DNA from: DATJPD01 sp036394195
GTDB lineage: Bacteria > Pseudomonadota > Alphaproteobacteria > CACIAM-22H2
Length of the DNA: 34,029 nt
Assembly (NCBI GenBank): GCA_036394195.1
Contig: DASWFO010000080.1
Location: 1 to 34,029, forward strand
Reading direction: 5' to 3'
This document shows, piece after piece, positions 6,277-14,330 of this stretch. The position numbers and the translations under genes are program-made. Below the pieces are notes generated by a model. It was not told where the DNA came from. It saw nothing but the letters and a program-made list of their open reading frames with translations, and did not search any database. The stretch's first letter is position 1. Each line of letters starts with the position of its first letter.

Positions 6277-7527
6277 CTACTGTTCGAGGTTCTTCGCCGG
6301 CGGATTGTCGCGCGAATAGACGGCATTCGCGAGATACGCCTTTTCGTCATAGGTCCAGAACTGGCTGACACCAGGATAAACCTTGATCACCGTGTTCTGG
6401 TACTTGCTGCCGTTCTTTTCGACCTTGCGTATATAGACATTGCCGACGATGTTGCCGAGGTCGTCGAATTTAACCGGCCCGCGCACCGTCTCCGGAACAT
6501 TGGTGGCGCGCAGCGCCTTCATCAGCGCGGCTTTGTCCTCGACCTTCGCGTCCACGGCCTTGACCGCCGCTTCGAGGACCGCGCCCTCGGTCGCCGTCGC
6601 TGCCGCGTAGAAGCCGGGGTCGACGCCGTACTCCTTGTTCATCTCGGCGACGAACTTCTTGTTGACCGGCGTGTCGAGAGCGGCCGAGTACCAGCAGGCG
6701 GAGACGAGGCCCAGCGCTTCGTCGCCCATCGCCTTGAACAGCGACTCGTCGATCGCCGTCATGCCGCCGATCATGTTCACCTTGTCGCGCAGGCCGTATT
6801 CGGTGAGCTGGTGCACCCACTTGTAGCCGTTCGAGCCGGCGAAGCCGATGAACAGGCCGTCGAGGTTGGTCTTGAGCTGTGCGATGTAGGTACCGTAGTC
6901 GGGCGAAATCAGCGGCGGCCACAGCTTCTGCACGATCTTGCCGCCGCTTTCCTCGAAGACACGCTGGAAGCCGCCGCACATCTCGTGCCCGTAGGCGATG
7001 TCGTCCGCGATCGTGGCCATGCGGCCCCATTTGAGGGTCTTCGCAGCGTAATCGGCCGCGGCGTGCGCGCATTGGGAGGAGGTCGAGGTGCCGCGCACGA
7101 ACCACGGATTCGGCTTGCGCTGCGTCATGTCGTCGGCCGCCGCGACGCTCAGGGTCGGCACGCCCACCTGGCGGATATAGTCGTCGACCGCGAGCGCCGA
7201 CGCCGCGTCGAGCGGTCCGATCACGCAGTGGACCTGGTTCTTCTCGACGAATTCCTGGAGCTTGGTGCGAGTCACCGCGGGCGCCCCACCGGTGTCGCCG
7301 GTGTAGACCTCGACCGGACGGCCCGCGAGCTTGTTGCCGCGATCCTTCAGGAACAGCGTCAGCCCCTGTTCCATCTGGATGCCGCCCGAGGCGAGCGGGC
7401 CGGTCTTGACCGTGAGGAAGCCGATCTTGATCGGTCCCGACTGAGCGATCGCCGGTGCCCCCAACGTGGCCAGACCGGCGGTGGCAGCCATGCCCTTGAG
7501 AACCGTTCTGCGCTTGAGCTTGTTCAT
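6277..7527 (-). CDS. LIV-type ABC substrate-binding protein
   Basis: A 416-aa periplasmic binding protein of the branched-chain amino acid/amide family (Peripla_BP_6). A twin-arginine signal is clear: RRTVLK at 6-11, hydrophobic segment to about 24, likely cleavage after APAIA (28). The mature chain begins GPIKIGFLTVKTGPLASGG, the usual first strand and ligand loop. The start is set by a strong ribosome binding site, GGAGGGGAG, at 7535-7543. It begins the transporter part of the operon, and a hairpin at 6232-6266 separates it from the permeases. Family members bind aromatic acids, amides or amino acids; the ligand here cannot be read. Confidence 0.92.
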   Translation of the reverse strand: MNKLKRRTVLKGMAATAGLATLGAPAIAQSGPIKIGFLTVKTGPLASGGIQMEQGLTLFLKDRGNKLAGRPVEVYTGDTGGAPAVTRTKLQEFVEKNQVHCVIGPLDAASALAVDDYIRQVGVPTLSVAAADDMTQRKPNPWFVRGTSTSSQCAHAAADYAAKTLKWGRMATIADDIAYGHEMCGGFQRVFEESGGKIVQKLWPPLISPDYGTYIAQLKTNLDGLFIGFAGSNGYKWVHQLTEYGLRDKVNMIGGMTAIDESLFKAMGDEALGLVSACWYSAALDTPVNKKFVAEMNKEYGVDPGFYAAATATEGAVLEAAVKAVDAKVEDKAALMKALRATNVPETVRGPVKFDDLGNIVGNVYIRKVEKNGSKYQNTVIKVYPGVSQFWTYDEKAYLANAVYSRDNPPAKNLEQ

Positions 7528-7585
7528 CGCGAGCCTCCCCTCCGAGATGTCGACCGAGCGCCGCGCTTGACCATCGCGGCACTAT

Positions 7586-7599
7586 TTATCGCTTTATAA
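7586..7599. promoter_or_regulatory. Candidate operator site A
   Basis: TTATC-GCTT-TATAA, an inverted repeat one base away from TTATC-N4-GATAA. It lies in the only sizeable gap (98 bases) of the minus-strand operon, ahead of the binding-protein gene, in an AT-rich island within GC-rich DNA. Confidence 0.45.
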
Positions 7600-7625
7600 T
7601 TCAACGCAGAATATCGCGGCGACGC

Positions 7626-8186
7626 TTAGGGCGCAAGTTCCGGCGGCGCGCCCTCGGGCAGCCCGAGCTCGAAACTCGTGAGCGTCATCGCGACCAGGGT
7701 GTAATAGCCGATCACGCCGACCAGCTCGGCCACGCCCGCCTCGCCGAGCGCCGCGACGGCCTGGCGGTAGATGGCGTCGGGCACCTGGTGGTTGTTCTGC
7801 AGGGCGGTACTGAACGCATGCACCGCCCGCTCGGCGGGGTCGGCGAGCGCGGGCGTCTGCCGGTTCGCGATCGCGTCGATCGCCGCGGCCGCGAGCCCGA
7901 GCTTCAGCGCGTCCTGCTTGCGCGTGTGCCAGAGATATTGCGCCGACCAGTGGCGCGCCACGGTCAGGGCGGCGATTTGCACCAGCCGGGGCGCCAGCGT
8001 CGTGTCGCGGCGCACGAACTCGCCGAGGCCGAAGGCACGCCGGGCCAGCTCGGGGCTGCGCAGCCAGGCCGTGAATGGCCGCGGGGCGCGGTCGCGGGCA
8101 CCGCCCGGCGCCTGCAGGCTTTCATCGTGAACCCGCCGCTGCGTGTCGGTCATCTCCGCCGGCGTCAGAGGGTCAAGGCGCGCCAT
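7626..8186 (-). CDS. CMD-family protein without cysteines
   Basis: A 186-aa all-helical protein of the carboxymuconolactone decarboxylase/AhpD-like superfamily. The central block RLVQIAALTVARHWSAQYLW then HTRKQ matches the CMD core, and AERAVHAFSTALQNNHQVPD is the usual second helical unit. The whole chain has no cysteine, so the AhpD-type CxxC peroxidase centre is absent and a thiol-peroxidase role can be set aside. A lactone-processing or structural role is possible; ring-cleavage catabolism would fit. The start lies eight bases after the CocE-type gene. The name rests on family resemblance, not on catalytic residues. Confidence 0.8.
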   Translation of the reverse strand: MARLDPLTPAEMTDTQRRVHDESLQAPGGARDRAPRPFTAWLRSPELARRAFGLGEFVRRDTTLAPRLVQIAALTVARHWSAQYLWHTRKQDALKLGLAAAAIDAIANRQTPALADPAERAVHAFSTALQNNHQVPDAIYRQAVAALGEAGVAELVGVIGYYTLVAMTLTSFELGLPEGAPPELAP

Positions 8187-8194
8187 GGCGTCGC

Positions 8195-9940
8195 CTATTT
8201 CGGCGGAATGATTGGCAGCAGCACGTACGGCGCCTGGCCCGGCCCGAAATGCAGGGTAGTCTTGCCGCCGAAGATCTCGGGCGGCCGGTCGCGCGGATCG
8301 TTATGCAGGAACGGCCCGCAGCCCTTGAGCTCGTTCTTGAAGTTCGACAGCCGGGCCCCCGTCGTCTGCGCGTATTCATAGTCCTTGCCGCGCACGGTGA
8401 GGGCGATCCGGTAGCCCCGGGGCACAACGATCGAGGTCGGCCAGATCTCCACGTCGAGCTCGACCGGTTGGCCCGGTGTCAGGGCCTGCACCTCATCATG
8501 GGTGTGATAGGGCCGGTACTCGGTGCTGAGCTTGGGGTCGAGCTTGCGATGCGAGGCGCGCAGCCAGCCCTGGCCGATCGGCGTGTGCGGGTCGATGGCG
8601 CCCTGGAACACGACCTCCGAGTTGTCGGGGGCGAAGACGCGCAGCACCACGAACAGATCGGCGTCCTTGGTCGACGACGACACGAAGAGCTTCGCCGCCG
8701 ACGGGCCGGTGATCTCGGTCGCTTCGGTCAGCGGCGCCGACAGGAAGGTCAATCCGTCGCCCAGCGCCGCGTACTCGAGCTTCGCCGTCGCGGTCACCGG
8801 CGTCGGGTTCAGGCTGCGGCTGTCCGGGTCGAGATAGAACCGGGTCCAGCGCGTGCGCGCCACCGGCCACTCGCTTTCCTGACGCTCGACGAATTTCTCG
8901 CCGGGATGGCGGACCTGCAGCTGAACTCGCGGCTGCTTGTCCCAGCCGTTCTTCTCGCCTTTGAGGAAATAGTCGAAGAAGCGCTTCTGCTGCCGCCGCC
9001 CGTAATCGGTATAGAAGTGGGTCCAGTGCTCTATGCCGTGAGCCTCCAGCCACTTGTCCTTGGACGCGGCGCGCACGAAGCCTTCGAAATTGCCGCGCGG
9101 ATGCAGGCCCTGGCCGCCCCAATTGGCTGCCGACAGGAACGGCACGGTGACCTTCGACCACACCGGCGAGCGGGCCTTGTGATAGTCGTCGTCGAGCGGG
9201 TGGGCGAGGATGTCGTTGCCGAACGCGCAGCGGTTCTTCGCCAGCTCGGCGTCGGACAGCGTCTCCGGTCCGCACACGAGCTCGCCGGTAACGCGACTCT
9301 TGGGGCCGCGCGTGCCGAGCCCGTATTGCACGGTCTTCACCTGCATGTCGTACCAGTTGTCCCAGAACGTCGACAGGATGCCGCCGTGATGGGTCATGTC
9401 GCGATACCAGTCGGCGGCCCCTTCCCAGATGCACATCGCGGTGAGATGCGGCGGCTGCAGCGAGGCGACGTGCCACTGGTTGATGCCGTAATAGGAGATG
9501 CCGTTGAGGCCGACCTTGCCGCTGCTCCACGGCTGCACGCCGGACCACTCGATGCAGTTGTAGAAATCCTTGGTCTCGCGCGGCGAGAAGTGATCGATGT
9601 AGCCGGGCGAGCGGCCGGCGCCGCGCGAATCCACGCGCACGCAGGCATAGCCGTCCGGGACCCATTTCTCGGGATCGACGACCTCCCAGGCCTGGTATTT
9701 GTTCGATGAGCCCGCCGGCACGTCCGGGTGTTTCTCGACCATGCGCTGCCAGGCGCTGGGATAGCCGTCCTGGAATGCGAGGCCCTTCGCGTACGGACCG
9801 TAGCTCAGGATGACGGGATAGCGGCCCTCGGCGACGGGCCGATACACGTCGGCGCGCAGCTCCAACCCGTCGTCCATCTTGATCGGGACGTCCCAATCGA
9901 TCTTCATGCCGTCGCGAATCTCGGTCTTGGTGTCGGCCAT
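8195..9940 (-). CDS. CocE/NonD-family serine hydrolase (peptidase S15-like)
   Basis: A 581-aa hydrolase related to cocaine esterase and X-Pro dipeptidyl peptidase. An alpha/beta-hydrolase part (about 25-340) has the landmark DSRGAGRSPGY (104-114) and the nucleophile elbow GISYYG with Ser149. A C-terminal jelly-roll domain (about 370-581) has GWLRASHRKLD. The likely catalytic His is His308 (EHWTHFY). Where CocE has its acid (Trp-Tyr-Asp), this chain reads ANWGGQGLHPRGN (272-284), so the usual Asp is missing; Asp or Glu nearby could serve. I chose the ATG at 9940 because the longer frame overlaps the GST gene. Likely an esterase or amidase on an unknown substrate, in an operon with GST and CMD genes. 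Confidence 0.85.
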   Translation of the reverse strand: MADTKTEIRDGMKIDWDVPIKMDDGLELRADVYRPVAEGRYPVILSYGPYAKGLAFQDGYPSAWQRMVEKHPDVPAGSSNKYQAWEVVDPEKWVPDGYACVRVDSRGAGRSPGYIDHFSPRETKDFYNCIEWSGVQPWSSGKVGLNGISYYGINQWHVASLQPPHLTAMCIWEGAADWYRDMTHHGGILSTFWDNWYDMQVKTVQYGLGTRGPKSRVTGELVCGPETLSDAELAKNRCAFGNDILAHPLDDDYHKARSPVWSKVTVPFLSAANWGGQGLHPRGNFEGFVRAASKDKWLEAHGIEHWTHFYTDYGRRQQKRFFDYFLKGEKNGWDKQPRVQLQVRHPGEKFVERQESEWPVARTRWTRFYLDPDSRSLNPTPVTATAKLEYAALGDGLTFLSAPLTEATEITGPSAAKLFVSSSTKDADLFVVLRVFAPDNSEVVFQGAIDPHTPIGQGWLRASHRKLDPKLSTEYRPYHTHDEVQALTPGQPVELDVEIWPTSIVVPRGYRIALTVRGKDYEYAQTTGARLSNFKNELKGCGPFLHNDPRDRPPEIFGGKTTLHFGPGQAPYVLLPIIPPK

Positions 9941-9960
9941 CGTGTTCACGTCGTGTGCGG

Positions 9961-10620
9961 TTAGTGGGTGATTTCCCTCGGCGCGTCCGGCTGCTTCAGC
10001 GGATGGGCGCGGGCGAAGCCGTCGATCTTCAGGCACTCGTCGACGACGCGCACGGCCGCGGGGAACGGCGACAAGTCGAGCTTGAACAGACGGCAGGCGA
10101 CCACGTGGCTGACCAGGCAGATGTCCGCCATGGTCGGCTGGTCGCCGTGGCAGAACCGGCCGGTCTCCTTGTCACCCGTGAGATGAGTCTCGATCGCGCG
10201 CAACGCCGTGGCCTGCCAGTGATGGGCCCATTTGTTGACGCCGGCTTCGTCGAGCTTCAGCTCCTTGGCCAGGTAACCGCGCACGCGGGGCACGTAGAGC
10301 GGGTGAGCGTCGCTGGCGATGATCTGGGCGAGGCCGCGGACGCGCGCCCGGCCGCGCAAGTCCGCGGGCAGGATCGGCGGCTTCGGATACTTTTCTTCGA
10401 GGTATTCGAGGATCGCCACCGACTGGAAGAGCACGGGGCCTTCGCCGTCGCTGATCGCCGGCAACACCATTTGCGGGTTCACCGCCTTGTAGGATTCGGC
10501 AAACTGCGCACCGGTCGTGAGATCGATGCTGGCCTCTTCGTCCGGTTTGATGCCCTTGAGGTTCATCGCGATGCGGACGCGGAACGTCGCCATCGAGCGC
10601 CAATAGCCAAACAACTTCAT
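9961..10620 (-). CDS. maiA: Zeta-class glutathione S-transferase (maleylacetoacetate isomerase-like)
   Basis: A 219-aa GST with the zeta-class N-terminal pattern MKLFGYWRSMATFRVRIAMN, glutathione-binding NPQMVLPAI and FQSVAILEYLEEKYP, and the zeta-type helical domain (HPLYVPRVRGYL, GDQPTMADICL). Human and bacterial zeta enzymes have Ser-Ser-Cys at the active site; here it is Ser9-Met-Ala, so the catalytic Ser is kept and the other two residues are changed. Known members isomerise maleylacetoacetate or maleylpyruvate at the end of homogentisate and gentisate pathways, which would fit aromatic catabolism. A strong ribosome binding site (AGGAAGGA) sets the start at 10620. First gene of the minus-strand operon. 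The symbol is by family, not proven substrate. Confidence 0.8.
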   Translation of the reverse strand: MKLFGYWRSMATFRVRIAMNLKGIKPDEEASIDLTTGAQFAESYKAVNPQMVLPAISDGEGPVLFQSVAILEYLEEKYPKPPILPADLRGRARVRGLAQIIASDAHPLYVPRVRGYLAKELKLDEAGVNKWAHHWQATALRAIETHLTGDKETGRFCHGDQPTMADICLVSHVVACRLFKLDLSPFPAAVRVVDECLKIDGFARAHPLKQPDAPREITH

Positions 10621-10687
10621 GAAGAGTCCTTCCTCGTCTGCCCGACCCGTGCCGACCCGTTTGACGCCGTTGGACCCGGCGTTTACC

Positions 10688-10703
10688 TTTATCGGACGAT
10701 AAA
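10688..10703. promoter_or_regulatory. Candidate operator site B (perfect inverted repeat)
   Basis: TTTATCG-GA-CGATAAA is a perfect 7+7 inverted repeat and the best example of the TTATC-N4-GATAA motif. It lies in the 128-base divergent control region between the GST operon (minus) and the reductase gene (plus), where one bound regulator could control both. Confidence 0.6.
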
Positions 10704-10748
10704 CAGCGCCAAGGGTGCTGTCCATGCCAACCATTGCGATTTCTCCTC

Positions 10749-11924
10749 ATGACTGCTGACGCGAATCAACCCGCACCCATAACACCGCGACCGACCGCCG
10801 ACGGTCCGGCGCTGTTCCGTCCCTTCACGATGCGCGGCGTGACTCTCGCCAACCGCATCGTCGTGTCGCCGATGTGCCAATACATGGCCGAAGACGGCCG
10901 CGCGACGGACTGGCACCTCGCCCACCTGACGAGCCTCGCGATCTCCGGTGCGTCCCTGGTGATGGTCGAAGCGACCGCGGTCGAGCGGATCGGGCGCATC
11001 ACCCATGGCTGCCTCGGACTCTACGACGATGCATGCGAGGCGGCGTTGGCGCGCGCGCTCGCGGCGTGCCGCAAATTCGGCCGGGCGAAGCTCGGGATCC
11101 AGATCTGCCACGCCGGCCGCAAGGGTTCGGCCCAGGTGCCCTGGCAGGGCGGGCGCGCGCTGACCGGTGTTGACGCGTGGGAAACGGTGGCTCCGTCGCC
11201 GGTCCCGTTCTCCGACGGCTGGCCGACACCGCGCGAGCTCGATGGCGCCGGGCTGGAGCGCATTCGCGACGCCTTCATCGCCGCCGCGGAGCGGGCCCTG
11301 CGCCTCGGCTTCGATGTGCTGGAGCTGCACAACGCCCACGGCTATCTGCTGCACGAGTTCTTCTCGCCGCTGTCCAACCGGCGGACCGATGACTACGGCG
11401 GCAGCCGCGAGAACCGCATGCGGTTTTCACTGGAGCTCGTATCCACCTTGCGCAAGCTGTGGCCGGCGGACCGGGTGCTTGGCCTGCGCATCAGCGGCAA
11501 CGACTGGGTCGACGGCGGCGCCACCATCGAAGACGCCGTCGCGTTTGCCGAGCGCCTCAAGGCGCTCGGTGTCGATTATGTGTGCGTCTCCAGCGGCGGC
11601 ATCGATCCCAAGGCCAAGATCCCGGTTGGCCCCGGCTACCAGGTCCCGTTCGCGCGCGAGGTGCGCCGCCGCACCGGCCTTCCCACGCGCGCGGTCGGCA
11701 TGATCGTCGATCCGAAGCAAGCCGAGGAGATCGTTGCCGCTGGCGATGCGGACATGGTGGCACTGGCGCGCGCCATGCTCGACGATCCGCGCTGGGGCTG
11801 GCATGCCGCCGACATTCTGGGGGGCACGATTGCCTATCCGCCGCCCTATGACCGCAGCTTCCCAACCGTGTGGCCCGGCAGCCGCATCGCGCGGCCGCAC
11901 GCGGCGGGAGCCAAGAAGGCCTGA
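10749..11924 (+). CDS. Old-yellow-enzyme family NAD(P)H:flavin oxidoreductase (YqjM-like)
   Basis: A 391-aa FMN-dependent ene-reductase barrel. It starts the barrel with FRPFTMRGVTLANRIVVSPM. Cys43 and Tyr45 (PMCQY) match the YqjM-class active-site Cys and Tyr, and the substrate-anion pair His194 and His197 is in LELHNAHGYLLHEFF. Phosphate-binding MVALARAMLDDP is near the end. Length is slightly above the usual 340-370 because of an N-terminal extension. ATG 10749 is chosen; a TTG at 10734 is in frame but no ribosome binding site supports either well. Family members reduce activated C=C bonds of enones, fitting reduction of unsaturated ring or ring-cleavage intermediates. Substrate unknown. 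It runs convergently into the Rieske gene with seven bases between. Confidence 0.9.
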   Translation: MTADANQPAPITPRPTADGPALFRPFTMRGVTLANRIVVSPMCQYMAEDGRATDWHLAHLTSLAISGASLVMVEATAVERIGRITHGCLGLYDDACEAALARALAACRKFGRAKLGIQICHAGRKGSAQVPWQGGRALTGVDAWETVAPSPVPFSDGWPTPRELDGAGLERIRDAFIAAAERALRLGFDVLELHNAHGYLLHEFFSPLSNRRTDDYGGSRENRMRFSLELVSTLRKLWPADRVLGLRISGNDWVDGGATIEDAVAFAERLKALGVDYVCVSSGGIDPKAKIPVGPGYQVPFAREVRRRTGLPTRAVGMIVDPKQAEEIVAAGDADMVALARAMLDDPRWGWHAADILGGTIAYPPPYDRSFPTVWPGSRIARPHAAGAKKA

Positions 11925-11931
11925 GCGGCGC

Positions 11932-12981
11932 TTACAGCCCGCCGGTTCCGTACCGGACACCCAGCTCGCGCAAATAGCGCCGATAGGCGACGCCGAATTT
12001 GTCCGAGCGCACATGCAGCTCGGCGCGGAGGTCGATGGGGATGCGCTCCGGACGCTGGGTTTCGACGATCTCGCGATCCTGCTCGAACACCGCATCCTGG
12101 CGCCGGCGGATATCGGCCTCGGTCAGCTCGGGCCCGAAATTGATCGCGACGGCGAGCCGGATGACGCAGCTCACCTCGTCGAGCGGCTGCGCCGCCAGCA
12201 TCATCGCAAAGCAGTCGTTCTCGTTGCCGAGATGGGCTTTCTCCGGATCGACGATGCGGACGAATTTCTGGAAATAGGCCGTGGTCGGCCGCAGCACGCG
12301 ATAGTGATAGTCCGCGTTCACCGGCAGGGCGCGGTGATCGCCGTAGGGCTGGAACACACGCACCGCACTCGTCCTAAGGCCGTCGGGGCCGGTGAAGACC
12401 TCATAGTCGTTGATCGGATCGGGTGCGGCCATCACGCCGTTGAAGCCCGAGTGCACGAACGGGAAATGCGTCGGGTCGATGAAATTCTCGACCGACCGGA
12501 ATGCATTCGCACCAAAGTGATACGGCCCGGCGTGGAACAGCCGGAACTCCGGCGTGCCGACCTCGGGAAACGGCGGCACGTCATGGGGTGGCTCGCCGAG
12601 CGATGCCCACACCAGGCCGTAGCGCTCCTGGACGCGATGCGGAAACGCCCGCGCCTTGGGCGGCGGCGTCATGTCGGGATGGGCCGGGATCAGCACGCAC
12701 TTGGCGTCGCAGTCGTAGCGCCAGCCGTGATACGGGCAGACCACGGTGCCATCCACCACCCAGCCCTTGGACAGTCGCGAGCCGCGATGGATGCAGAGGT
12801 CCTTCCAGACATGGACCTGCCCGGCATGGCGCCAGAGAACGAGCTCCTCGCCCAGCAGGCGGGTGCCGACGAGCTTGCCGTCCACGATGTCGCTCGAAAA
12901 CGCCACCGCGTGCCAGTCATTGACCAGCGCCGCGTCGGCCGGGGTGCTCTGATCCTGCCGCAGGGCGTCGCCAGAAATCAT
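11932..12981 (-). CDS. Rieske non-heme iron oxygenase, alpha subunit
   Basis: A 349-aa ring-hydroxylating or demethylating oxygenase. The Rieske [2Fe-2S] centre is complete: Cys63-x-His65 (CIHRG) and Cys82-x-x-His85 (CPYHGW). The mononuclear iron site is visible as ENFIDPTHFPFVH, with His172 and His177; the third, acidic ligand would lie in the C-terminal half. The single-subunit layout resembles vanillate O-demethylase and related enzymes. No ferredoxin, reductase or beta subunit is encoded in the window, so electrons must come from elsewhere. ATG 12981 is chosen over 13062, which would add a Pro/Arg-rich non-family tail. Aromatic or N-heterocyclic substrates are typical. Confidence 0.9.
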   Translation of the reverse strand: MISGDALRQDQSTPADAALVNDWHAVAFSSDIVDGKLVGTRLLGEELVLWRHAGQVHVWKDLCIHRGSRLSKGWVVDGTVVCPYHGWRYDCDAKCVLIPAHPDMTPPPKARAFPHRVQERYGLVWASLGEPPHDVPPFPEVGTPEFRLFHAGPYHFGANAFRSVENFIDPTHFPFVHSGFNGVMAAPDPINDYEVFTGPDGLRTSAVRVFQPYGDHRALPVNADYHYRVLRPTTAYFQKFVRIVDPEKAHLGNENDCFAMMLAAQPLDEVSCVIRLAVAINFGPELTEADIRRRQDAVFEQDREIVETQRPERIPIDLRAELHVRSDKFGVAYRRYLRELGVRYGTGGL

Positions 12982-13123
12982 GGTCCCATGCCATGCAAAG
13001 AGGCGGCCAGGGCCGACAGTCTGCGGCCGATCCGATCTCGGGACAAGCCCGGCCCCACACACGTCCGGGGGTAAGCGATGCGGGTGCCGATAGGCCTTGC
13101 GCGGCCGGGGCCCGCGTATTAAT

Positions 13124-13137
13124 TTATCAAGTGACCA
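13124..13137. promoter_or_regulatory. Weak candidate operator site F
   Basis: TTATC-AAGT-GACCA has one perfect half-site and a poor second half. It lies in the divergent region between the Rieske gene and the flavin monooxygenase gene, overlapping a possible GTG start at 13131. Listed only because of the better matches at the comparable spots A to C. Confidence 0.2.
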
Positions 13138-13178
13138 ACAAGGCGCCCGCGCCGCGGGAAACGCGAAGGCCAGGCTTC

Positions 13179-14267
13179 ATGGAACTCGGCTTCTTCACCA
13201 TGCCGCTCCATCCGCCGGAGCGGAACTACGTCCAGACCCTCAAGGAGGATCGCGAGGCGATCATCCTCGCCGACAAGCTCGGCTACACCGAGGCGTTCGT
13301 CGGCGAGCATGTCACCGACCTCGCCGAGACGATCACCTCGTGTCTGACCTTCATCGCCAGCCTGATGACCGAGACCAAGCGCATCAAGCTCGGCACTGGC
13401 ACGGTCAACCTGCCCAACAACCATCCGGCGGCGGTCGCCGCACACGTGGCGATGGTGGACAACCTGCTCGAGGGCCGGTTCTATTTCGGCATCAGCCCGG
13501 GCGGGCTTTTGTCCGACGCCGAGATCTTCGGCAACCTCGACAGAGACCGCACCTCGATGTTCGTCGAGGCGATCGACCACATCCTCGCGATCTGGAGCGG
13601 CAGCGGCCCTTACAACCGCACCGGCAAGTTCTGGAGCTTCTCGACCGAGCGCACGATGAAGCTCGAGATCGGCCAGGGCTCGATCGTCAAGCCGTACCAG
13701 AAGCCGCATCCGCCGATCTTCGTGACCGTGGTGGCTCCGTTCTCGAAGGGCATCACCGCCGCGGCCGAGCGCGGCTGGCTGCCGATCTCGGCAAACTTCC
13801 TGCAGGCGCCGTGGGTGGCGTCGCACTGGCCCATGTACAAGAAGGGCCGCGAGAACGTGGGAGCCGAGGCGCGGCCGCAGGACTGGCGCGTCGCCCGCAG
13901 CATCTTCGTCGCCGATGACGAGAAGACGGCGCAGGCCTACGGCAAGGGTCCACAGAGCCCGTACCGGTTCTATTACAAGCAGCTCATGACCAAGCTGATC
14001 TCCAACGGCCGGCCGGAGCTGTTCAAGCACGACCGCTCGATGCCGGATTCGGACGTGACGCTCGACTACGTCGTGGACTCGCTCGTGCTCTGCGGCACCG
14101 TCGACAGCGTCGTCGACCAGATCCTGAAGTTCCGCGAGCGCATCGGCGATTTCGGCACGCTGCTCTATCCAGGCCACGACTGGGTGGACGCGAAGCTCGG
14201 GCGCCGCTCCATGGAGCTGATGGCCGAGAAGGTCATGCCCGCCGTCAACGCGGCGATCGGGAAGTAA
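13179..14267 (+). CDS. Luciferase-like flavin-dependent monooxygenase
   Basis: A 362-aa bacterial luciferase-family monooxygenase (TIM barrel, FMNH2-dependent). Family landmarks: MELGFFTMPLHPP at the first strand, LADKLGYTEAFVGEH (35-49), the block LGTGTVNLPNNHPAAVAAHV then ALLEGRF-like VDNLLEGRFYFGISPGG, and the C-terminal LCGTVDSVVDQI. This branch of about 360 aa includes enzymes that oxygenate small ring or chain substrates with a separate flavin reductase. ATG 13179 gives the family N-terminus; an in-frame GTG at 13131 would add 16 residues. No flavin reductase is encoded nearby. Divergent from the Rieske gene, so the two oxygenases may share control. Substrate unknown. Confidence 0.88.
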   Translation: MELGFFTMPLHPPERNYVQTLKEDREAIILADKLGYTEAFVGEHVTDLAETITSCLTFIASLMTETKRIKLGTGTVNLPNNHPAAVAAHVAMVDNLLEGRFYFGISPGGLLSDAEIFGNLDRDRTSMFVEAIDHILAIWSGSGPYNRTGKFWSFSTERTMKLEIGQGSIVKPYQKPHPPIFVTVVAPFSKGITAAAERGWLPISANFLQAPWVASHWPMYKKGRENVGAEARPQDWRVARSIFVADDEKTAQAYGKGPQSPYRFYYKQLMTKLISNGRPELFKHDRSMPDSDVTLDYVVDSLVLCGTVDSVVDQILKFRERIGDFGTLLYPGHDWVDAKLGRRSMELMAEKVMPAVNAAIGK

Positions 14268-14281
14268 GCTCGCACTCTGCT

Positions 14282-14321
14282 CGTCATGGCCGCAACAAGT
14301 GCAACAAGTGCGACCATGACG
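14282..14321. terminator. Hairpin between convergent genes
   Basis: CGTCATGG (14282-14289) pairs with CCATGACG (14314-14321). The 24-base loop holds two copies of GCAACAAGT. It lies between the end of the monooxygenase and the end of the convergent oxidoreductase, so it may end both transcripts, although there is no T-run. Confidence 0.45.
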
Positions 14322-14330
14322 TGGTAGCGC

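Noticed and set aside
8075..9709. Long plus-strand frame of 544 codons
   Set aside because: Antisense to the CocE-type gene, low-complexity Arg/Ala/Gly composition typical of GC-rich shadow frames.
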